From Thermoplasmata archaeon (GTDB lineage Archaea; Thermoplasmatota; Thermoplasmata; Methanomassiliicoccales; Methanomethylophilaceae), in contig SUSZ01000002.1 in NCBI GenBank assembly GCA_015063165.1, positions 100,517 through 153,642 on the forward strand: DNA of 53,126 nt, in the 5' to 3' direction. Under the pieces are notes generated by a model that ran no database searches, was not told where the DNA came from, and worked only from the letters and a program-made list of their open reading frames with translations. Below, piece after piece: positions 24,468-33,777 of this stretch. Every line of letters starts with the position of its first letter. Within the stretch, counting starts at the first letter, position 1. The position numbers were made by a program, and so were the translations under genes.

Positions 24468-25241
24468 TCACCCGATGATTTTCCTGATTTCCGCGCCTTT
24501 CTCCACGGCCCTGTCCAGGCAGGTGCTGAGCTCGTCAAGGGTGATCGAGCCGCGGCCTCCCTTCTGCATGGCCCTGAAGTTGCCGTTGTCATCGGTGGTG
24601 ACCGTCAGGCGGGCGGATGAAATCTGTTCTTCGTCGAAATTTGGGTCTACTATTAAAGTATTTCCTACTTTGACCTCGGTCACCGAGATGGGGACGCAGG
24701 TTATGGGCAGGGGCTTGTTCTCTCCCTTTCCGTACTGCTCTCCAGGGATGGTGGCCGATTTGAGCGCGCATACCGCCGCGAGATTGGCGGCATCGAACAG
24801 GTTGCCGTCGTAGTCGAGGGCGTAGATGTCGATGAAGCACATCCAGACCTCTGCTCCGGGGGTGATGCAGAGGGCCTCCACATCGACCATCCCGGACTCG
24901 CGGATTCCACGGTCGACCACACGGGCCAGCTCGATGGCGTCCTCTCCGGGGGGTCCGGACTCGAACGAGGCGTGGGCCATGGGGATGAGCTCGGCTCCGG
25001 TGGTGAGCACTCCGATGTTGGGGGTGTCCGCGAACGGGGTCCCGGGGATGATCTTGACTCCCGCGATGACCTCGGTCTTTCCGAGCTTGACCCTCGCGGA
25101 TCCGTCCGCGCTCTCGATGCAGTTGGTCTCGACCTGAATCTTTCTGAAGTCCTGGATGCCGCGTCCGTCTTCCCTCTGTCCGTTCTCCAGGAGCTTGAGG
25201 ATGTGGTCGCGCTTGATGTCGGACATTATCTCACTGCTCAT
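24468..25241 (-). CDS. rrp42: Exosome complex subunit Rrp42
   Basis: A 257-residue RNase PH-fold subunit, the non-catalytic partner of Rrp41 in the archaeal exosome ring. [23 protein letters not shown] and [20 protein letters not shown] are family signatures. The start at 25241 overlaps the Rrp41 gene by 11 bases behind GGAGG; a second Met lies 5 codons later. It lacks the phosphate-binding catalytic residues found in Rrp41, as expected. Confidence 0.96.
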   Translation of the reverse strand: MSSEIMSDIKRDHILKLLENGQREDGRGIQDFRKIQVETNCIESADGSARVKLGKTEVIAGVKIIPGTPFADTPNIGVLTTGAELIPMAHASFESGPPGEDAIELARVVDRGIRESGMVDVEALCITPGAEVWMCFIDIYALDYDGNLFDAANLAAVCALKSATIPGEQYGKGENKPLPITCVPISVTEVKVGNTLIVDPNFDEEQISSARLTVTTDDNGNFRAMQKGGRGSITLDELSTCLDRAVEKGAEIRKIIG

Positions 25242-25980
25242 CGTTCTCAGCCTCCTTGGCGGGTTTGGAATAGCGCCTCTTGAGGGCGTCCTTCTGGATG
25301 TCGTACACCTCGTGGCATGCGTTGACGGCCAGCTCGATGGCGTGGTCGAACTCCTCGCGGGTCATGTTCCCGTCCATCTGGAGCAGGACGATCTCGTCGG
25401 TGGAGGGCACGATGGCGATGGGCACATCGGCCTGTCCGTAGTTGTCCTCCTCCTTGTTGAGGTCCAGGAGGACGTGGCCGTCGGCCTTTCCTGCCGCGAT
25501 GGCGGGAACGATGTCCCTCATGGGGATTCCCGCATCGGCGAGGGCGACGGAGGCGGCGGTCAGACCGGCGCACCTGGTTCCCGCGTTCGCCTGCAGGATC
25601 TCGATATAGACATCGATGGAAGCGCGGGGGTAGAGCTCGGTGAGGACGACCTTCTCCAGCGCTTCGGATATTATTTTAGAGATTTCTATGGACCTTCTGT
25701 CGGGTCCGGGCCTCTTTCTGTCGCTGACGGAGAAGGCCTGCATGTTGTACTTGCACTGGATGATGGCCTTGGTGGGGTCCTGGAGATGCCTGGGGTGGCA
25801 CTCCCTGGGTCCGTAGACGGCCGCAAGGACCTTGTTCTTTCCGATCTCGACGTACGCGGATCCGTCGGCGTTGTTCAGGACGCCGGCCTCGATCTTGATG
25901 GGCCTGTGCTGCTCCGCGGTCCTCCCGTCGATCCTCATGCCATTCTCGTCAACCAGTACCATGTCAGTATGTCCGCTCAT
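25231..25980 (-). CDS. rrp41: Exosome complex exonuclease Rrp41
   Basis: A 249-residue catalytic RNase PH-fold subunit that degrades RNA 3' to 5' with phosphate. Signatures are [34 protein letters not shown], and [21 protein letters not shown]. The ATG at 25980 lies 2 bases after the Rrp4 stop. The last 20 residues are charged. Confidence 0.97.
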   Translation of the reverse strand: MSGHTDMVLVDENGMRIDGRTAEQHRPIKIEAGVLNNADGSAYVEIGKNKVLAAVYGPRECHPRHLQDPTKAIIQCKYNMQAFSVSDRKRPGPDRRSIEISKIISEALEKVVLTELYPRASIDVYIEILQANAGTRCAGLTAASVALADAGIPMRDIVPAIAAGKADGHVLLDLNKEEDNYGQADVPIAIVPSTDEIVLLQMDGNMTREEFDHAIELAVNACHEVYDIQKDALKRRYSKPAKEAENDEQ

Positions 25981-25982
25981 AG

Positions 25983-26696
25983 TCACTCCTCCTCCTCTTC
26001 GTAGTCTTCCTCCTCTTGGGGGAGCCTTTTCTCGATGAATGCCCTGACCCTGTCGGTCAGGTTGCCAGACTGCGCCTGGGCCTCTATCATCTTCACCGCC
26101 TCGGTAGCGACGTCGGCGTTCTCGTCCTCGCCGTCTATCCATATCATGCCGTTCTGCCCGACGGTGATGCGGCAGTCGGTCATGTTCTTCAGCATCGAGA
26201 TCATAGATCCGCTCTTTCCAATAATCCTGGAGACCTTGGAGTGGGAGATCTTCACGAGCCTTCCGCCTTCTATCCTTCTCAGGCCGGAATCCTTCATCGT
26301 GACGTTGATCTTCTTGCTCTCGTCCACGGACAGGACCTTCAGAAGGACGACCTGTCCCATGTTCAGGTATCTGGAGGTGTCTCCGAACTCGACTTTCCAA
26401 GGGACCTCGTTGACATGCAGGGGCGCAGGATAGGGCGCTCCGATGTCGACGAGCCAGTTGGAAGGCCCGATGTCGACGATCACTCCGATGACGGTGTCTC
26501 CGGAGGTCGGCATGTAGCATCCCCTAAGAGGGATGACTCCGACCGTGTTCTGGAAGACGTTCCTGACGCCCATAACGGAGGCGCGGACTTTGCCGTCCAT
26601 AACATACGCGTTCTCTCCGGGCTTCATTCCAGACCCGTCGAGGACGTCGCCGGGGACGACGATCTCGCGCGTCTGCCTGGCGTTTCTTCTTTCCAT
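25983..26696 (-). CDS. rrp4: Exosome complex RNA-binding subunit Rrp4
   Basis: A 237-residue cap protein of the exosome ring. An N-terminal domain ([18 protein letters not shown]) is followed by an S1 domain ([21 protein letters not shown]) and a KH domain ([16 protein letters not shown]). It ends in an acidic tail of Glu, Asp and Tyr residues, longer than needed for the fold. Confidence 0.97.
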   Translation of the reverse strand: MERRNARQTREIVVPGDVLDGSGMKPGENAYVMDGKVRASVMGVRNVFQNTVGVIPLRGCYMPTSGDTVIGVIVDIGPSNWLVDIGAPYPAPLHVNEVPWKVEFGDTSRYLNMGQVVLLKVLSVDESKKINVTMKDSGLRRIEGGRLVKISHSKVSRIIGKSGSMISMLKNMTDCRITVGQNGMIWIDGEDENADVATEAVKMIEAQAQSGNLTDRVRAFIEKRLPQEEEDYEEEEE

Positions 26697-26715
26697 CTTT
26701 TATCACTCTCTAATG

Positions 26716-27411
26716 TCATTTAATAAGCTTCACGGACGCTGTGCCTTTCGTCTTGTGCTTCAGCTTGTCCGTTATCTCGTTTATCATGCCGCCTGGAATC
26801 TCCATGAGCCCTATCCATGAGCCGTCGGCGGTCCATTCCTCCCTTTCGACCATCCCGTAGCGGACGAGCTCGTCGTAGCAGCGTCCGTAGTCGGAGCCGT
26901 TCAGCTTGATGGCGATGCGGCTCTTCTCGAACCTGATGGGGAGAAGGGGCCTGAGCAGCTTCATCGCCTCGTCTATCTCCTTCTGCAGGGGCTTGAACGG
27001 ATCCACATGGAATTTGGCCTCCTCTAGGGCCAGCTGTATCCTCAAGGGAGGGTGCGGGGTGTGAGTCTGGGGGTTGATGGCGTTGGCCGCGATGTACGCG
27101 ATCACCTGCTGCTTCTTCGCCTCCAGCATCTCCTTGCGCTGTTCTGCGGTTATCTGTATCTCGCCTTTCTCGGCGATCTTCCTGGCGATCTCTCCGATGT
27201 CTTCAATTCCGAAGGCCTCTCTGATCTTGTCCTCGGCGGGCTTGGTGCCTTTGCTGGCGTTCTTGAAGACGTCCTCTACCGCCATGTACTCGACGATGTC
27301 GAACTCCTTCCCCTGCTTGATCAGTTCCACTACCTTGGGGTCGAGGAGTATCTCGAACGTCTCGCCATGGGATTCCAGTTTGGCGGTTATCGCGTCATCC
27401 AGACTTACCAT
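26716..27411 (-). CDS. SBDS-family ribosome maturation protein
   Basis: A 231-residue three-domain protein that helps release the anti-association factor from 60S-type subunits. Signatures are the N-terminal VSLDDAITAKLESHGETFEILLDP, the AFG-IEDIGEIARKI region, and NPQTHTPHPPLRI in the central domain. It sits between psmA and rrp4, its normal place in archaea. Confidence 0.96.
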   Translation of the reverse strand: MVSLDDAITAKLESHGETFEILLDPKVVELIKQGKEFDIVEYMAVEDVFKNASKGTKPAEDKIREAFGIEDIGEIARKIAEKGEIQITAEQRKEMLEAKKQQVIAYIAANAINPQTHTPHPPLRIQLALEEAKFHVDPFKPLQKEIDEAMKLLRPLLPIRFEKSRIAIKLNGSDYGRCYDELVRYGMVEREEWTADGSWIGLMEIPGGMINEITDKLKHKTKGTASVKLIK

Positions 27412-27421
27412 CTGCAGACCT

Positions 27422-28132
27422 TCAGTCGCTGCCCATGAGGTCGGCGATCTCCTTTTCGGAGAGCCTCCTGAACTTCTTGCCTTCCTCGGCGACTCCGATC
27501 TCGACGCATTCGGCCTTGGGCTCCTCCTCGATGGCTGCCTCGAGAGTCTTGAGGCCGAGCTTCATGGCCTCTTTGTACTCCATGTCGTCCTCGTAGTCCT
27601 TCTCGAGGACCTCGATGGCTGCGTTGCGGCCGATTCCGATGCAGGTAGCCTTGAACGCGATGAGGGCTCCCGAGGGGTCGGTCTCGAAAAGGTGAACTCC
27701 GAGGTCGTCGGATCCAGCGACGAGAAGGGCGGTTCCGAACGGGCGGGCTCCTCCGTACTGGGTGTAGTTCTGCTTGTGGTCGCAGACCTTCTTCACGAGC
27801 ATCTCGACGGAAATGTTCTCTCCGTAGTTGACTTTGTGGACCTGCGCCGCTTTCCTGGCTTCGTCCACGAGGACCCTGGCGTCCGCGACGAGTCCGGACG
27901 TCGCGCATCCGATGTAGTCGTCGATCTGATGAATCTTCTCGGTAGACTTGGGCTCGATGAGCTTGTTCATGGACCTCCTGTCTACGATGAGGGCGACTCC
28001 GCCCTTGTACTTCACACCGATGGTAGTGGATCCCTTCTTAACGGCCTCGCGGGCGTACTCCACCTGGAAAAGTCTTCCATCAGGGGAGAAGACGCTTATT
28101 CCCTTATCATATGCCATCTGTCCGGGTTGCAT
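27422..28132 (-). CDS. psmA: Proteasome subunit alpha
   Basis: A 236-residue alpha subunit that forms the outer rings of the 20S proteasome. YDKGISVFSPDGRLFQVEYA is the family signature at the N-terminus, with GSTTIGVKYKGGV next; ARPFGTALLVAG marks the core. The start at 28132 follows AAAGGAGCAG. A TATA box is at 28176-28183, so the superoperon can be transcribed from here without Pop5. Confidence 0.97.
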   Translation of the reverse strand: MQPGQMAYDKGISVFSPDGRLFQVEYAREAVKKGSTTIGVKYKGGVALIVDRRSMNKLIEPKSTEKIHQIDDYIGCATSGLVADARVLVDEARKAAQVHKVNYGENISVEMLVKKVCDHKQNYTQYGGARPFGTALLVAGSDDLGVHLFETDPSGALIAFKATCIGIGRNAAIEVLEKDYEDDMEYKEAMKLGLKTLEAAIEEEPKAECVEIGVAEEGKKFRRLSEKEIADLMGSD

Positions 28133-28175
28133 TTTCTCTGCTCCTTTATTTTACGTGTGTGGTTAAGTGGGAGCA

Positions 28176-28183
28176 GTATAAAG
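28176..28183 (-). promoter_or_regulatory. TATA box before psmA
   Basis: CTTTATAC on the minus strand, about 47 bases upstream of the psmA ATG and 19 bases after the Pop5-like stop. Confidence 0.45.
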
Positions 28184-28201
28184 ACGTTTAGCACGGGATG
28201 T

Positions 28202-28504
28202 TCAGCGTTTCTTTTTCTGTGGCACCCTGAGGTCCGGGTCGGCGTCGCGCAGCGTGCGGAGAGTGCCTGAAGTGCGCAGGGAACGGGTCTCGGGGTCCAT
28301 GGAGCAGACGATCGCGGTGACCGCCTCCCTGTCGGCCGGAGAGCATCTGACGACGGCTTTCCCTTTGGCGCAGGTTATAGCCTTGAAGCTCTCGGGACGG
28401 GGGTCCGCGGATTCCACAGCCTCGATTATCGATTCGCGGGTGGTGCTAGGGGGCACGGCGAACGAGATGTAGCGGCGCCTTCCGCGGACTGATTTGACTA
28501 CCAT
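28202..28504 (-). CDS. rnp2: RNase P protein component 2 (Pop5-like)
   Basis: A 100-residue protein with the Pop5 ferredoxin-like pattern: RRRYISFAVP at the N-terminus, GKAVVRC as a central strand and RTSGTLRTLR at the C-terminus, matching the SGT signature. It is a protein subunit of archaeal RNase P, which trims tRNA 5' ends. Placement just before psmA is typical. The sequence is divergent, so I hold it slightly below certainty. Confidence 0.8.
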   Translation of the reverse strand: MVVKSVRGRRRYISFAVPPSTTRESIIEAVESADPRPESFKAITCAKGKAVVRCSPADREAVTAIVCSMDPETRSLRTSGTLRTLRDADPDLRVPQKKKR

Positions 28505-28995
28505 GACGGCCGTTCAGCCTTTCATCGGTTATAACCGTTGCCCGGAGCCGTCAGGCTAGTTTTCGGGTAGGTTTCGGGAAATCGACGAAAAGTCGGGATT
28601 TCAGACTATAATATTACGAAAAATGGATTTGTGTTACTAAAAGTCTGGATGGGCATTCATCCATCATGACCTATAGCCAGAAAGAAAAAATCAATGCAAA
28701 TTTGGATTTTCTGTTATTTAAAAATACGGTTTAGGAAATCCGAAATCATCCAAAAAATGCTGTATTGTTGATGTTTAGACAAGTGCTATTTTTCTACAAA
28801 AAATTGAGTAGCATTATCGTTTAGTATATTACAACAAAAATTGTTAGATAAAACGTCTGGCTATATCCTATTTTTAGTCAAACCTAAATAAAATTTTAAT
28901 GGTTGCAGAAAAAATCTGTAAGTGCCTCTATATAAATTTGATTGCATAGCCCTTATTAGGTTGTATCCATTACTCCCAATTGTTCCAAACACCAG
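28505..28995. other. AT-rich intergenic region before hdrA
   Basis: About 490 bases with much lower GC than the surrounding genes and no convincing open frame on either strand. It contains a short inverted repeat TGGATG...CATCCA (28646-28663), several AT runs and the hdrA TATA box near its end. No tRNA, rRNA or CRISPR pattern is visible. It probably serves as the regulatory region between two divergent operons. Confidence 0.6.
28929..28937 (+). promoter_or_regulatory. TATA box of the hdrA-mvhDGA operon
   Basis: TATATAAAT lies about 80 bases before the hdrA start and gives a leader of roughly 55 bases that ends with GGAGG. Confidence 0.55.
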
Positions 28996-29004
28996 TTGGT
29001 ATAC

Positions 29005-29009
29005 GGAGG
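29005..29009 (+). promoter_or_regulatory. Ribosome-binding site deciding the hdrA TTG start
   Basis: GGAGG is followed by CAATGATTTGAGC. The ATG at 29012 is out of frame and opens a two-codon frame ATG-ATT-TGA, whose stop overlaps the TTG at 29017-29019. Spacing (7 bases) and the protein N-terminus favour the TTG. Confidence 0.6.
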
Positions 29010-29016
29010 CAATGAT

Positions 29017-32000
29017 TTGAGCAAATCGGCATTGGTTATCGGTGGAGGAATCGCTGGAATCCAGGCTTCGTTGGATCTTGCAGACCGCGGCATTCACGTC
29101 TACTTGGTAGAGAGAGATCCTACCATTGGAGGAGTGATGTGCCGTCTGGACAAGACCTTCCCTACGAACGACTGTTCCGCGTGTATCCTTTCGCCTAAGA
29201 TGGCGGATTGTAACGGACACCCTAACATCGATGTTCTGACCTATCACGAGGTTCTGAAAGTCGATGGAGAGGCGGGAGACTTCAAGGTCACCGTCCTCAA
29301 GAAAGCAAGGTACGTCAACCCCAGCGAGTGTACTGGATGCGGTGACTGTATCGCCAAGTGTCCTGTCAAGAACATCCCCGACAAGTACGAGTTCGGACTT
29401 GTCAACAGGAAAGCAATCTACATACCCCACGCACAGGCTGTTCCCCGTGTCGCAGTTATTGACAAGGACAAGTGCATGAAGCTTACCAAAGACAAGTGCG
29501 GTAACTGCTTCAAGACTTGCGGAAAGGGAGCCATCCACTACGATGACAAGGATGAGGAGAAGGTCCTCGAGGTCGGATCCATCATCGCTGCGCCCGGATT
29601 CAAGGTCTGGGACGCACATGTTGCCACCGAGTACGGATACGGCAGATACAAGAACGTCGTCACCGCCATCGAGTACGAGAGGATGATGTGCGCTTCTGGA
29701 CCTGACAAGGGACACATCACTATTCCTTATTATAAGGTAGACAACAACACCAAAGCCCACCCCACCAAGGTCGCTTTCATCCAGTGCTGCGGATCCAGGT
29801 CCGAGAAGAAGGGCTGGAAGAAGTACTGCTCGTCCGTGTGCTGCATGTACGCGACCAAGCAGGCCATGATCACCAAGGAGCATGGAGACGTCCAGGAGGA
29901 CATCTTCTTCATGGATATCAGGTCCTACGGAAAAGAGTTCGAGGCCTACATCCACAGGGGAGAGAATGAGTACGGGATCAAGATGCACAGGGGAGCACGC
30001 GTCTCCAACATCGAGGAGGACCCCGTCACCCATGCGCTCACCATCAACTACACCGACGACCAGAACAACGGTGTCTCCGACACTTTCGACATCGTCGTCC
30101 TTTCCATCGGACTCGCACCCCCCGAGGGAGCAGAGGAGTTCGCCAAGACCCTTGGAATCGAGCTCAACCAGTACGGATTCTGCAAGACCTCCGTCTACAA
30201 GCCCCTCGAGACCACCAGGCCCGGTATCTTCGTCACTGGAGCCTTCGCCGCTCCTAAGGACATCCCCACCTCCGTCGCAGAGGCTTGCGGATCCTCCGCC
30301 AAGGCCGGAGCATGGATCGTCAAGAAGGACTTCGAGCCCTGCGCTCCCAAGAAGTACCCTGCAGAGAAGGACGTCTACGGAAAAGAGCCCCGTATCGGAG
30401 TCTGGGTCTGCCACTGCGGTATCAACATCGGATCCGTGGTCAGGGTTCCTGAGGTCGTCGAGTACGCCAAGACCCTGCCCAACGTCGTCATCGCGAACGA
30501 GTCCCAGTACGCATGCGCCCAGGACTGCCTTGAGTCGATCTCCAAGGCGATTACCGAGTACGACCTCAACCGTGTCGTCGTCGCCTCATGCACCCCCAGG
30601 ACCCACGAGCCCCTCTTCAGAGAGGCATGCAGGGACGGAGGACTGAACAAATACCTGTTCAACATGGCCAACATCCGTGACCAGTGCTCTTGGATCCACA
30701 TGCACGAGCCCGACGCGGCCACCAACAAGGCGAAGGACCTCCTCAGGATGGCTCTCGCAAAGGCTGCCCTGCTCGAGCCCCTCGTCGGTTCCGAGATTCC
30801 CGTCACCAACGCCGCCGCCGTCATCGGTGGAGGTATCACCGGAATGAACGCCGCTCTGGACATCGCCGCCCAGGGATTCCCCGTCCACCTCGTCGAGAAG
30901 GAGAAGGAGCTCGGAGGATTCGCACGCAACTTCCGCTTCAAAGAGGACGGAGTCGCTGTGCAGGACTACCTGAAGGGACTCATCGCCAAGGTCGAGAAGT
31001 GCCCCCTCATCACCGTCCACACCGGCGTCACTGTGAAAGACATCCCCGGATTCGTCGGAAACTTCACTCTGAGGCTCTCTGACGGACACGACTACCCTGT
31101 CGGAGGAGTCCTGTTCGCAGTCGGTGCGACCCCCTACAAGCCCACCGAGTACAACTACGGCAACGACCCCAAGGTCATGACCCAGATCGAGGCCGAGGGC
31201 AAAGTCGACGACGGATCCTTCAAGGCGCAGAACATCGCGTTCATCCAGTGCGTCGGATCCAGGAACAACGACGTCCACTACTGCTCTCGTGTGTGCTGCG
31301 CCTCTTCGCTGCGCATCGCGATCAAGATCAAGCTCGCCAACCCCATGGCCAACGTCACGATCTTCCACAAGGACATCAGGACCTACGGATTCCGCGAGGA
31401 GCTCTACCAGAAGGCTTGCTGCCTCGGCGTCAGGTTCCTCAGGTATCCCGTCAACGACGACCTTCCCGCATACGACGGAAAGTGCGTCAAGGCCTTCGAC
31501 TGCACTCTCGGAGAGACCGTCGGAGTCCCCGTCGACGCCGTCGTCCTCGCCACCGGAATCTCCCCTGACAGAGAGAACAAGGAGAACCTCGCCAAGATGG
31601 TCAAGGTCCCCATCTCCAAGGACGGATTCTACTTCGAGGCCCACCAGAAGCTCAGGCCTGTCGACTTCGCTACCGAGGGAGTCTACGTGGCTGGAGCCGC
31701 ACACTGGCCCAAGTTCATGGACGAGTGCATCGCCCAGGCGTCCGGAGCCGCTTCCAGGATGCTGACCGTCATCTCCAAGGACAAGCTGATCTCCGAGGGT
31801 ATCGTCGCCGGAGTCAACGCCAACCTCTGCGACGGATGCGGAGTCTGCGTCGGATGCTGCGACTACAACGCTGTCAACCTGGTCCTCCAGGAGGACGGAT
31901 CGCTGAAGAGCGAGGTCAACGCCGGTCTGTGCAAGGGATGCGGATGCTGTGTCGCGTCCTGCCCGTCTGGAGCTCTCGAGCAGAGAGGATTCAGGAGCAA

Positions 32001-32055
32001 GCAGATCATCGCCGAGATCGACGCGTGTCTCGACTACCCTGTGGGAGGAGAGTGA
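29017..32055 (+). CDS. hdrA: CoB-CoM heterodisulfide reductase iron-sulfur subunit A (double-FAD form)
   Basis: A 1,012-residue flavin and iron-sulfur subunit, longer than the usual 650. Residues 5-40 bind FAD (VIGGGIAGIQA), and FPTNDCSACILSP follows. A [4Fe-4S] site CTGCGDCIAKCP is near residue 106 and a second Cys group CGNCFKTCGKGA near 165. VWVCHCG begins the inter-domain region. A second FAD motif VIGGGITGMNA lies near residue 601, so the reductase module appears twice. Two C-terminal ferredoxin sites, CDGCGVCVGCC and CKGCGCCVASCPSGA, are near 940 and 975. HdrA bifurcates electrons from the hydrogenase to ferredoxin and to HdrBC. It leads the operon; the translation start is a TTG. Confidence 0.95.
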   Translation: MSKSALVIGGGIAGIQASLDLADRGIHVYLVERDPTIGGVMCRLDKTFPTNDCSACILSPKMADCNGHPNIDVLTYHEVLKVDGEAGDFKVTVLKKARYVNPSECTGCGDCIAKCPVKNIPDKYEFGLVNRKAIYIPHAQAVPRVAVIDKDKCMKLTKDKCGNCFKTCGKGAIHYDDKDEEKVLEVGSIIAAPGFKVWDAHVATEYGYGRYKNVVTAIEYERMMCASGPDKGHITIPYYKVDNNTKAHPTKVAFIQCCGSRSEKKGWKKYCSSVCCMYATKQAMITKEHGDVQEDIFFMDIRSYGKEFEAYIHRGENEYGIKMHRGARVSNIEEDPVTHALTINYTDDQNNGVSDTFDIVVLSIGLAPPEGAEEFAKTLGIELNQYGFCKTSVYKPLETTRPGIFVTGAFAAPKDIPTSVAEACGSSAKAGAWIVKKDFEPCAPKKYPAEKDVYGKEPRIGVWVCHCGINIGSVVRVPEVVEYAKTLPNVVIANESQYACAQDCLESISKAITEYDLNRVVVASCTPRTHEPLFREACRDGGLNKYLFNMANIRDQCSWIHMHEPDAATNKAKDLLRMALAKAALLEPLVGSEIPVTNAAAVIGGGITGMNAALDIAAQGFPVHLVEKEKELGGFARNFRFKEDGVAVQDYLKGLIAKVEKCPLITVHTGVTVKDIPGFVGNFTLRLSDGHDYPVGGVLFAVGATPYKPTEYNYGNDPKVMTQIEAEGKVDDGSFKAQNIAFIQCVGSRNNDVHYCSRVCCASSLRIAIKIKLANPMANVTIFHKDIRTYGFREELYQKACCLGVRFLRYPVNDDLPAYDGKCVKAFDCTLGETVGVPVDAVVLATGISPDRENKENLAKMVKVPISKDGFYFEAHQKLRPVDFATEGVYVAGAAHWPKFMDECIAQASGAASRMLTVISKDKLISEGIVAGVNANLCDGCGVCVGCCDYNAVNLVLQEDGSLKSEVNAGLCKGCGCCVASCPSGALEQRGFRSKQIIAEIDACLDYPVGGE

Positions 32056-32060
32056 TTACG

Positions 32061-32480
32061 ATGGCAGATTTCGAACCCAGGATCGTTACCTTCTGCTGCA
32101 ACTGGTGCTCGTACGCGGGTGCCGACGGAGCAGGAGTCGCTAGGCTTCAGATGCCCACCAACTTCCGTATCATCAGGACCATGTGCTCCGCTCGTGTGGA
32201 CCCCGAGTTCATCCTCAGGGCCTTCTCCAAAGGAGCCGACGGCGTCATGGTTCTCGGATGCCACCCCGGAGACTGCCACTACATCGGCGGAAACTACAGG
32301 GCCAGAAGGAGGATCGCCCTCCTCAGGCTCGTTCTCGAGCAGTACGGATTCGACCCCAAGAGGCTCAAGCTCGAGTGGGTCTCCGCATCTGAGGGAGAGA
32401 AGTTCCAGAAGACCGTGACCGATTTCGTCGACGTCATCAAGGCGCTCGGACCCACCCCTCTCCAGAAGGAGGCAAACTGA
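32061..32480 (+). CDS. mvhD: F420-non-reducing hydrogenase iron-sulfur subunit D
   Basis: A 139-residue [2Fe-2S] protein that links the hydrogenase to HdrA. Cys residues in FCCNWCSYAGADGAG, in MCSARV, and in GCHPGDCHY are the conserved cluster ligands. The ATG at 32061 lies 5 bases after the hdrA stop; the mvhG ATG follows its stop by 1 base, so all four genes form one operon. Confidence 0.96.
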   Translation: MADFEPRIVTFCCNWCSYAGADGAGVARLQMPTNFRIIRTMCSARVDPEFILRAFSKGADGVMVLGCHPGDCHYIGGNYRARRRIALLRLVLEQYGFDPKRLKLEWVSASEGEKFQKTVTDFVDVIKALGPTPLQKEAN

Positions 32481-32481
32481 C

Positions 32482-33777
32482 ATGAGTTTCTTAGACAAGC
32501 TGTTCAAGAAGAAGGAAAGCGTCGAGAACAAGGCTAAGGACGCTGCCAACAAGGCTGAGAACGCAGCCAAAGACGCCGCCGCGAAGGTCGACAACGCCGC
32601 AAAGAACGTTGCGGCCAAGGTCGACAGCGCGGTCAAAGGAGCCGCCGAGGATGCCAAGCAGACCGTCGCTCCCGGAACCGTGGAGAAAGTCATCCACGAG
32701 CCCAAGTTCGCCGACCTCGGAGAGCTCCTCCCCGGAGCACCCGCCGGCGGAAAGATCAACCTCGCCATCTACTGGGCCGCGGCCTGCGGAGGATGCGACG
32801 TGTCCGTCCTCGACGTCAACGAGAGGATCCTGACCATCGGAGACATGGCCAACATCGTCATGTGGCCTGTCGCAGCCGATGGAAAGGAGAAGGACATCGC
32901 CGCCATGGAGGACGGAGAGATCACCCTCACCCTCATCTCCGGAGCGGTCAGGAACAGCGAGAACGAGCACATGGTCAGGCTGCTCAGGCAGAAGTCCAAG
33001 ATCCTCGTCGCCTACGGAACCTGCGCCTGCTTCGGCGGAAGCCCCGCTCTGGCGAACCTGGTCGTCGAAGGAAAGGATGAGATCCTGAACTACGTCTACA
33101 CCAAGACCCCGACCAGCGCCGACTTCCAGCAGACCTACCACAAGGACAAGCCCGTCATCCCCCAGACCTCCTACAAGGCGCCCGAGGGAGAGCTGACCCT
33201 GCCTGTCCTCTACGATACTGTCAAGACCGTCGACCAGGTCGTCGACGTCGACTACTACGTTCCCGGATGCCCTCCCCAGCAGGAGACCATCAGCCAGATG
33301 CTGAAGGCTGTCGTCGACTTCGTTTACGCCGGAGTCGCTCTGCCTCCCAAGGGAACCACCATCGGTATCACCACCAAGACCATGTGCGACGAATGCCCCA
33401 GGAAGAAGTCCAACGCCAGGATCACCGAATTCCTCGAGCCCTACCAGGTCAACGTCAAAGAAGGCATCTGCCTGATGGACCAGGGAATCCTCTGCCTCGG
33501 ACCTTCGACCATCGGAGGCTGCGGAGCAAAATGTACCAGGGCTGGCCAGCCCTGCCGCGGATGCTACGGACCTACCGCGGATGTTCAGGAGCAGGGAGCC
33601 AGTATGTTCACTGCAGTTGCGTCTCTCCTGCCCATCCTCGACGATGATCCCATCTGCGACGAGGAGAAGATCATCAAGATCGTGAGCGAGATCAGGGATC
33701 CCCTCGGGTACTTCTACGCGTTCACGCTTGGAAAGTCGCTCATCAAGAAGGCCGTCAAGGAGACTGGAGGTCAGTAA
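32482..33777 (+). CDS. mvhG: [NiFe]-hydrogenase small subunit with LEA-like N-terminal extension
   Basis: A 431-residue small subunit carrying iron-sulfur clusters. The core begins near residue 88 with NLAIYWAAACGGCDVSVLD, continues with GTCACFGG, YVPGCPPQ, and a C-terminal CGAKCTRAGQPCRGC cluster. The first 80 residues are unusual: they are Ala-, Lys- and Asp-rich and repeat with an 11-residue period (NKAENAAKDAA, AKVDNAAKNVA, AKVDSAVKGAA), as in LEA-type or membrane-lying amphipathic helices. AGGAGG precedes the ATG. The extension has no counterpart in typical MvhG. It ends in TAA directly before mvhA. Confidence 0.95.
   Translation: MSFLDKLFKKKESVENKAKDAANKAENAAKDAAAKVDNAAKNVAAKVDSAVKGAAEDAKQTVAPGTVEKVIHEPKFADLGELLPGAPAGGKINLAIYWAAACGGCDVSVLDVNERILTIGDMANIVMWPVAADGKEKDIAAMEDGEITLTLISGAVRNSENEHMVRLLRQKSKILVAYGTCACFGGSPALANLVVEGKDEILNYVYTKTPTSADFQQTYHKDKPVIPQTSYKAPEGELTLPVLYDTVKTVDQVVDVDYYVPGCPPQQETISQMLKAVVDFVYAGVALPPKGTTIGITTKTMCDECPRKKSNARITEFLEPYQVNVKEGICLMDQGILCLGPSTIGGCGAKCTRAGQPCRGCYGPTADVQEQGASMFTAVASLLPILDDDPICDEEKIIKIVSEIRDPLGYFYAFTLGKSLIKKAVKETGGQ

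Noticed and set aside
28861-30414. 517-codon minus-strand open frame over hdrA
   Set aside because: Low-complexity composition (Asp, Leu, Val, Ser) and fully antisense to hdrA.
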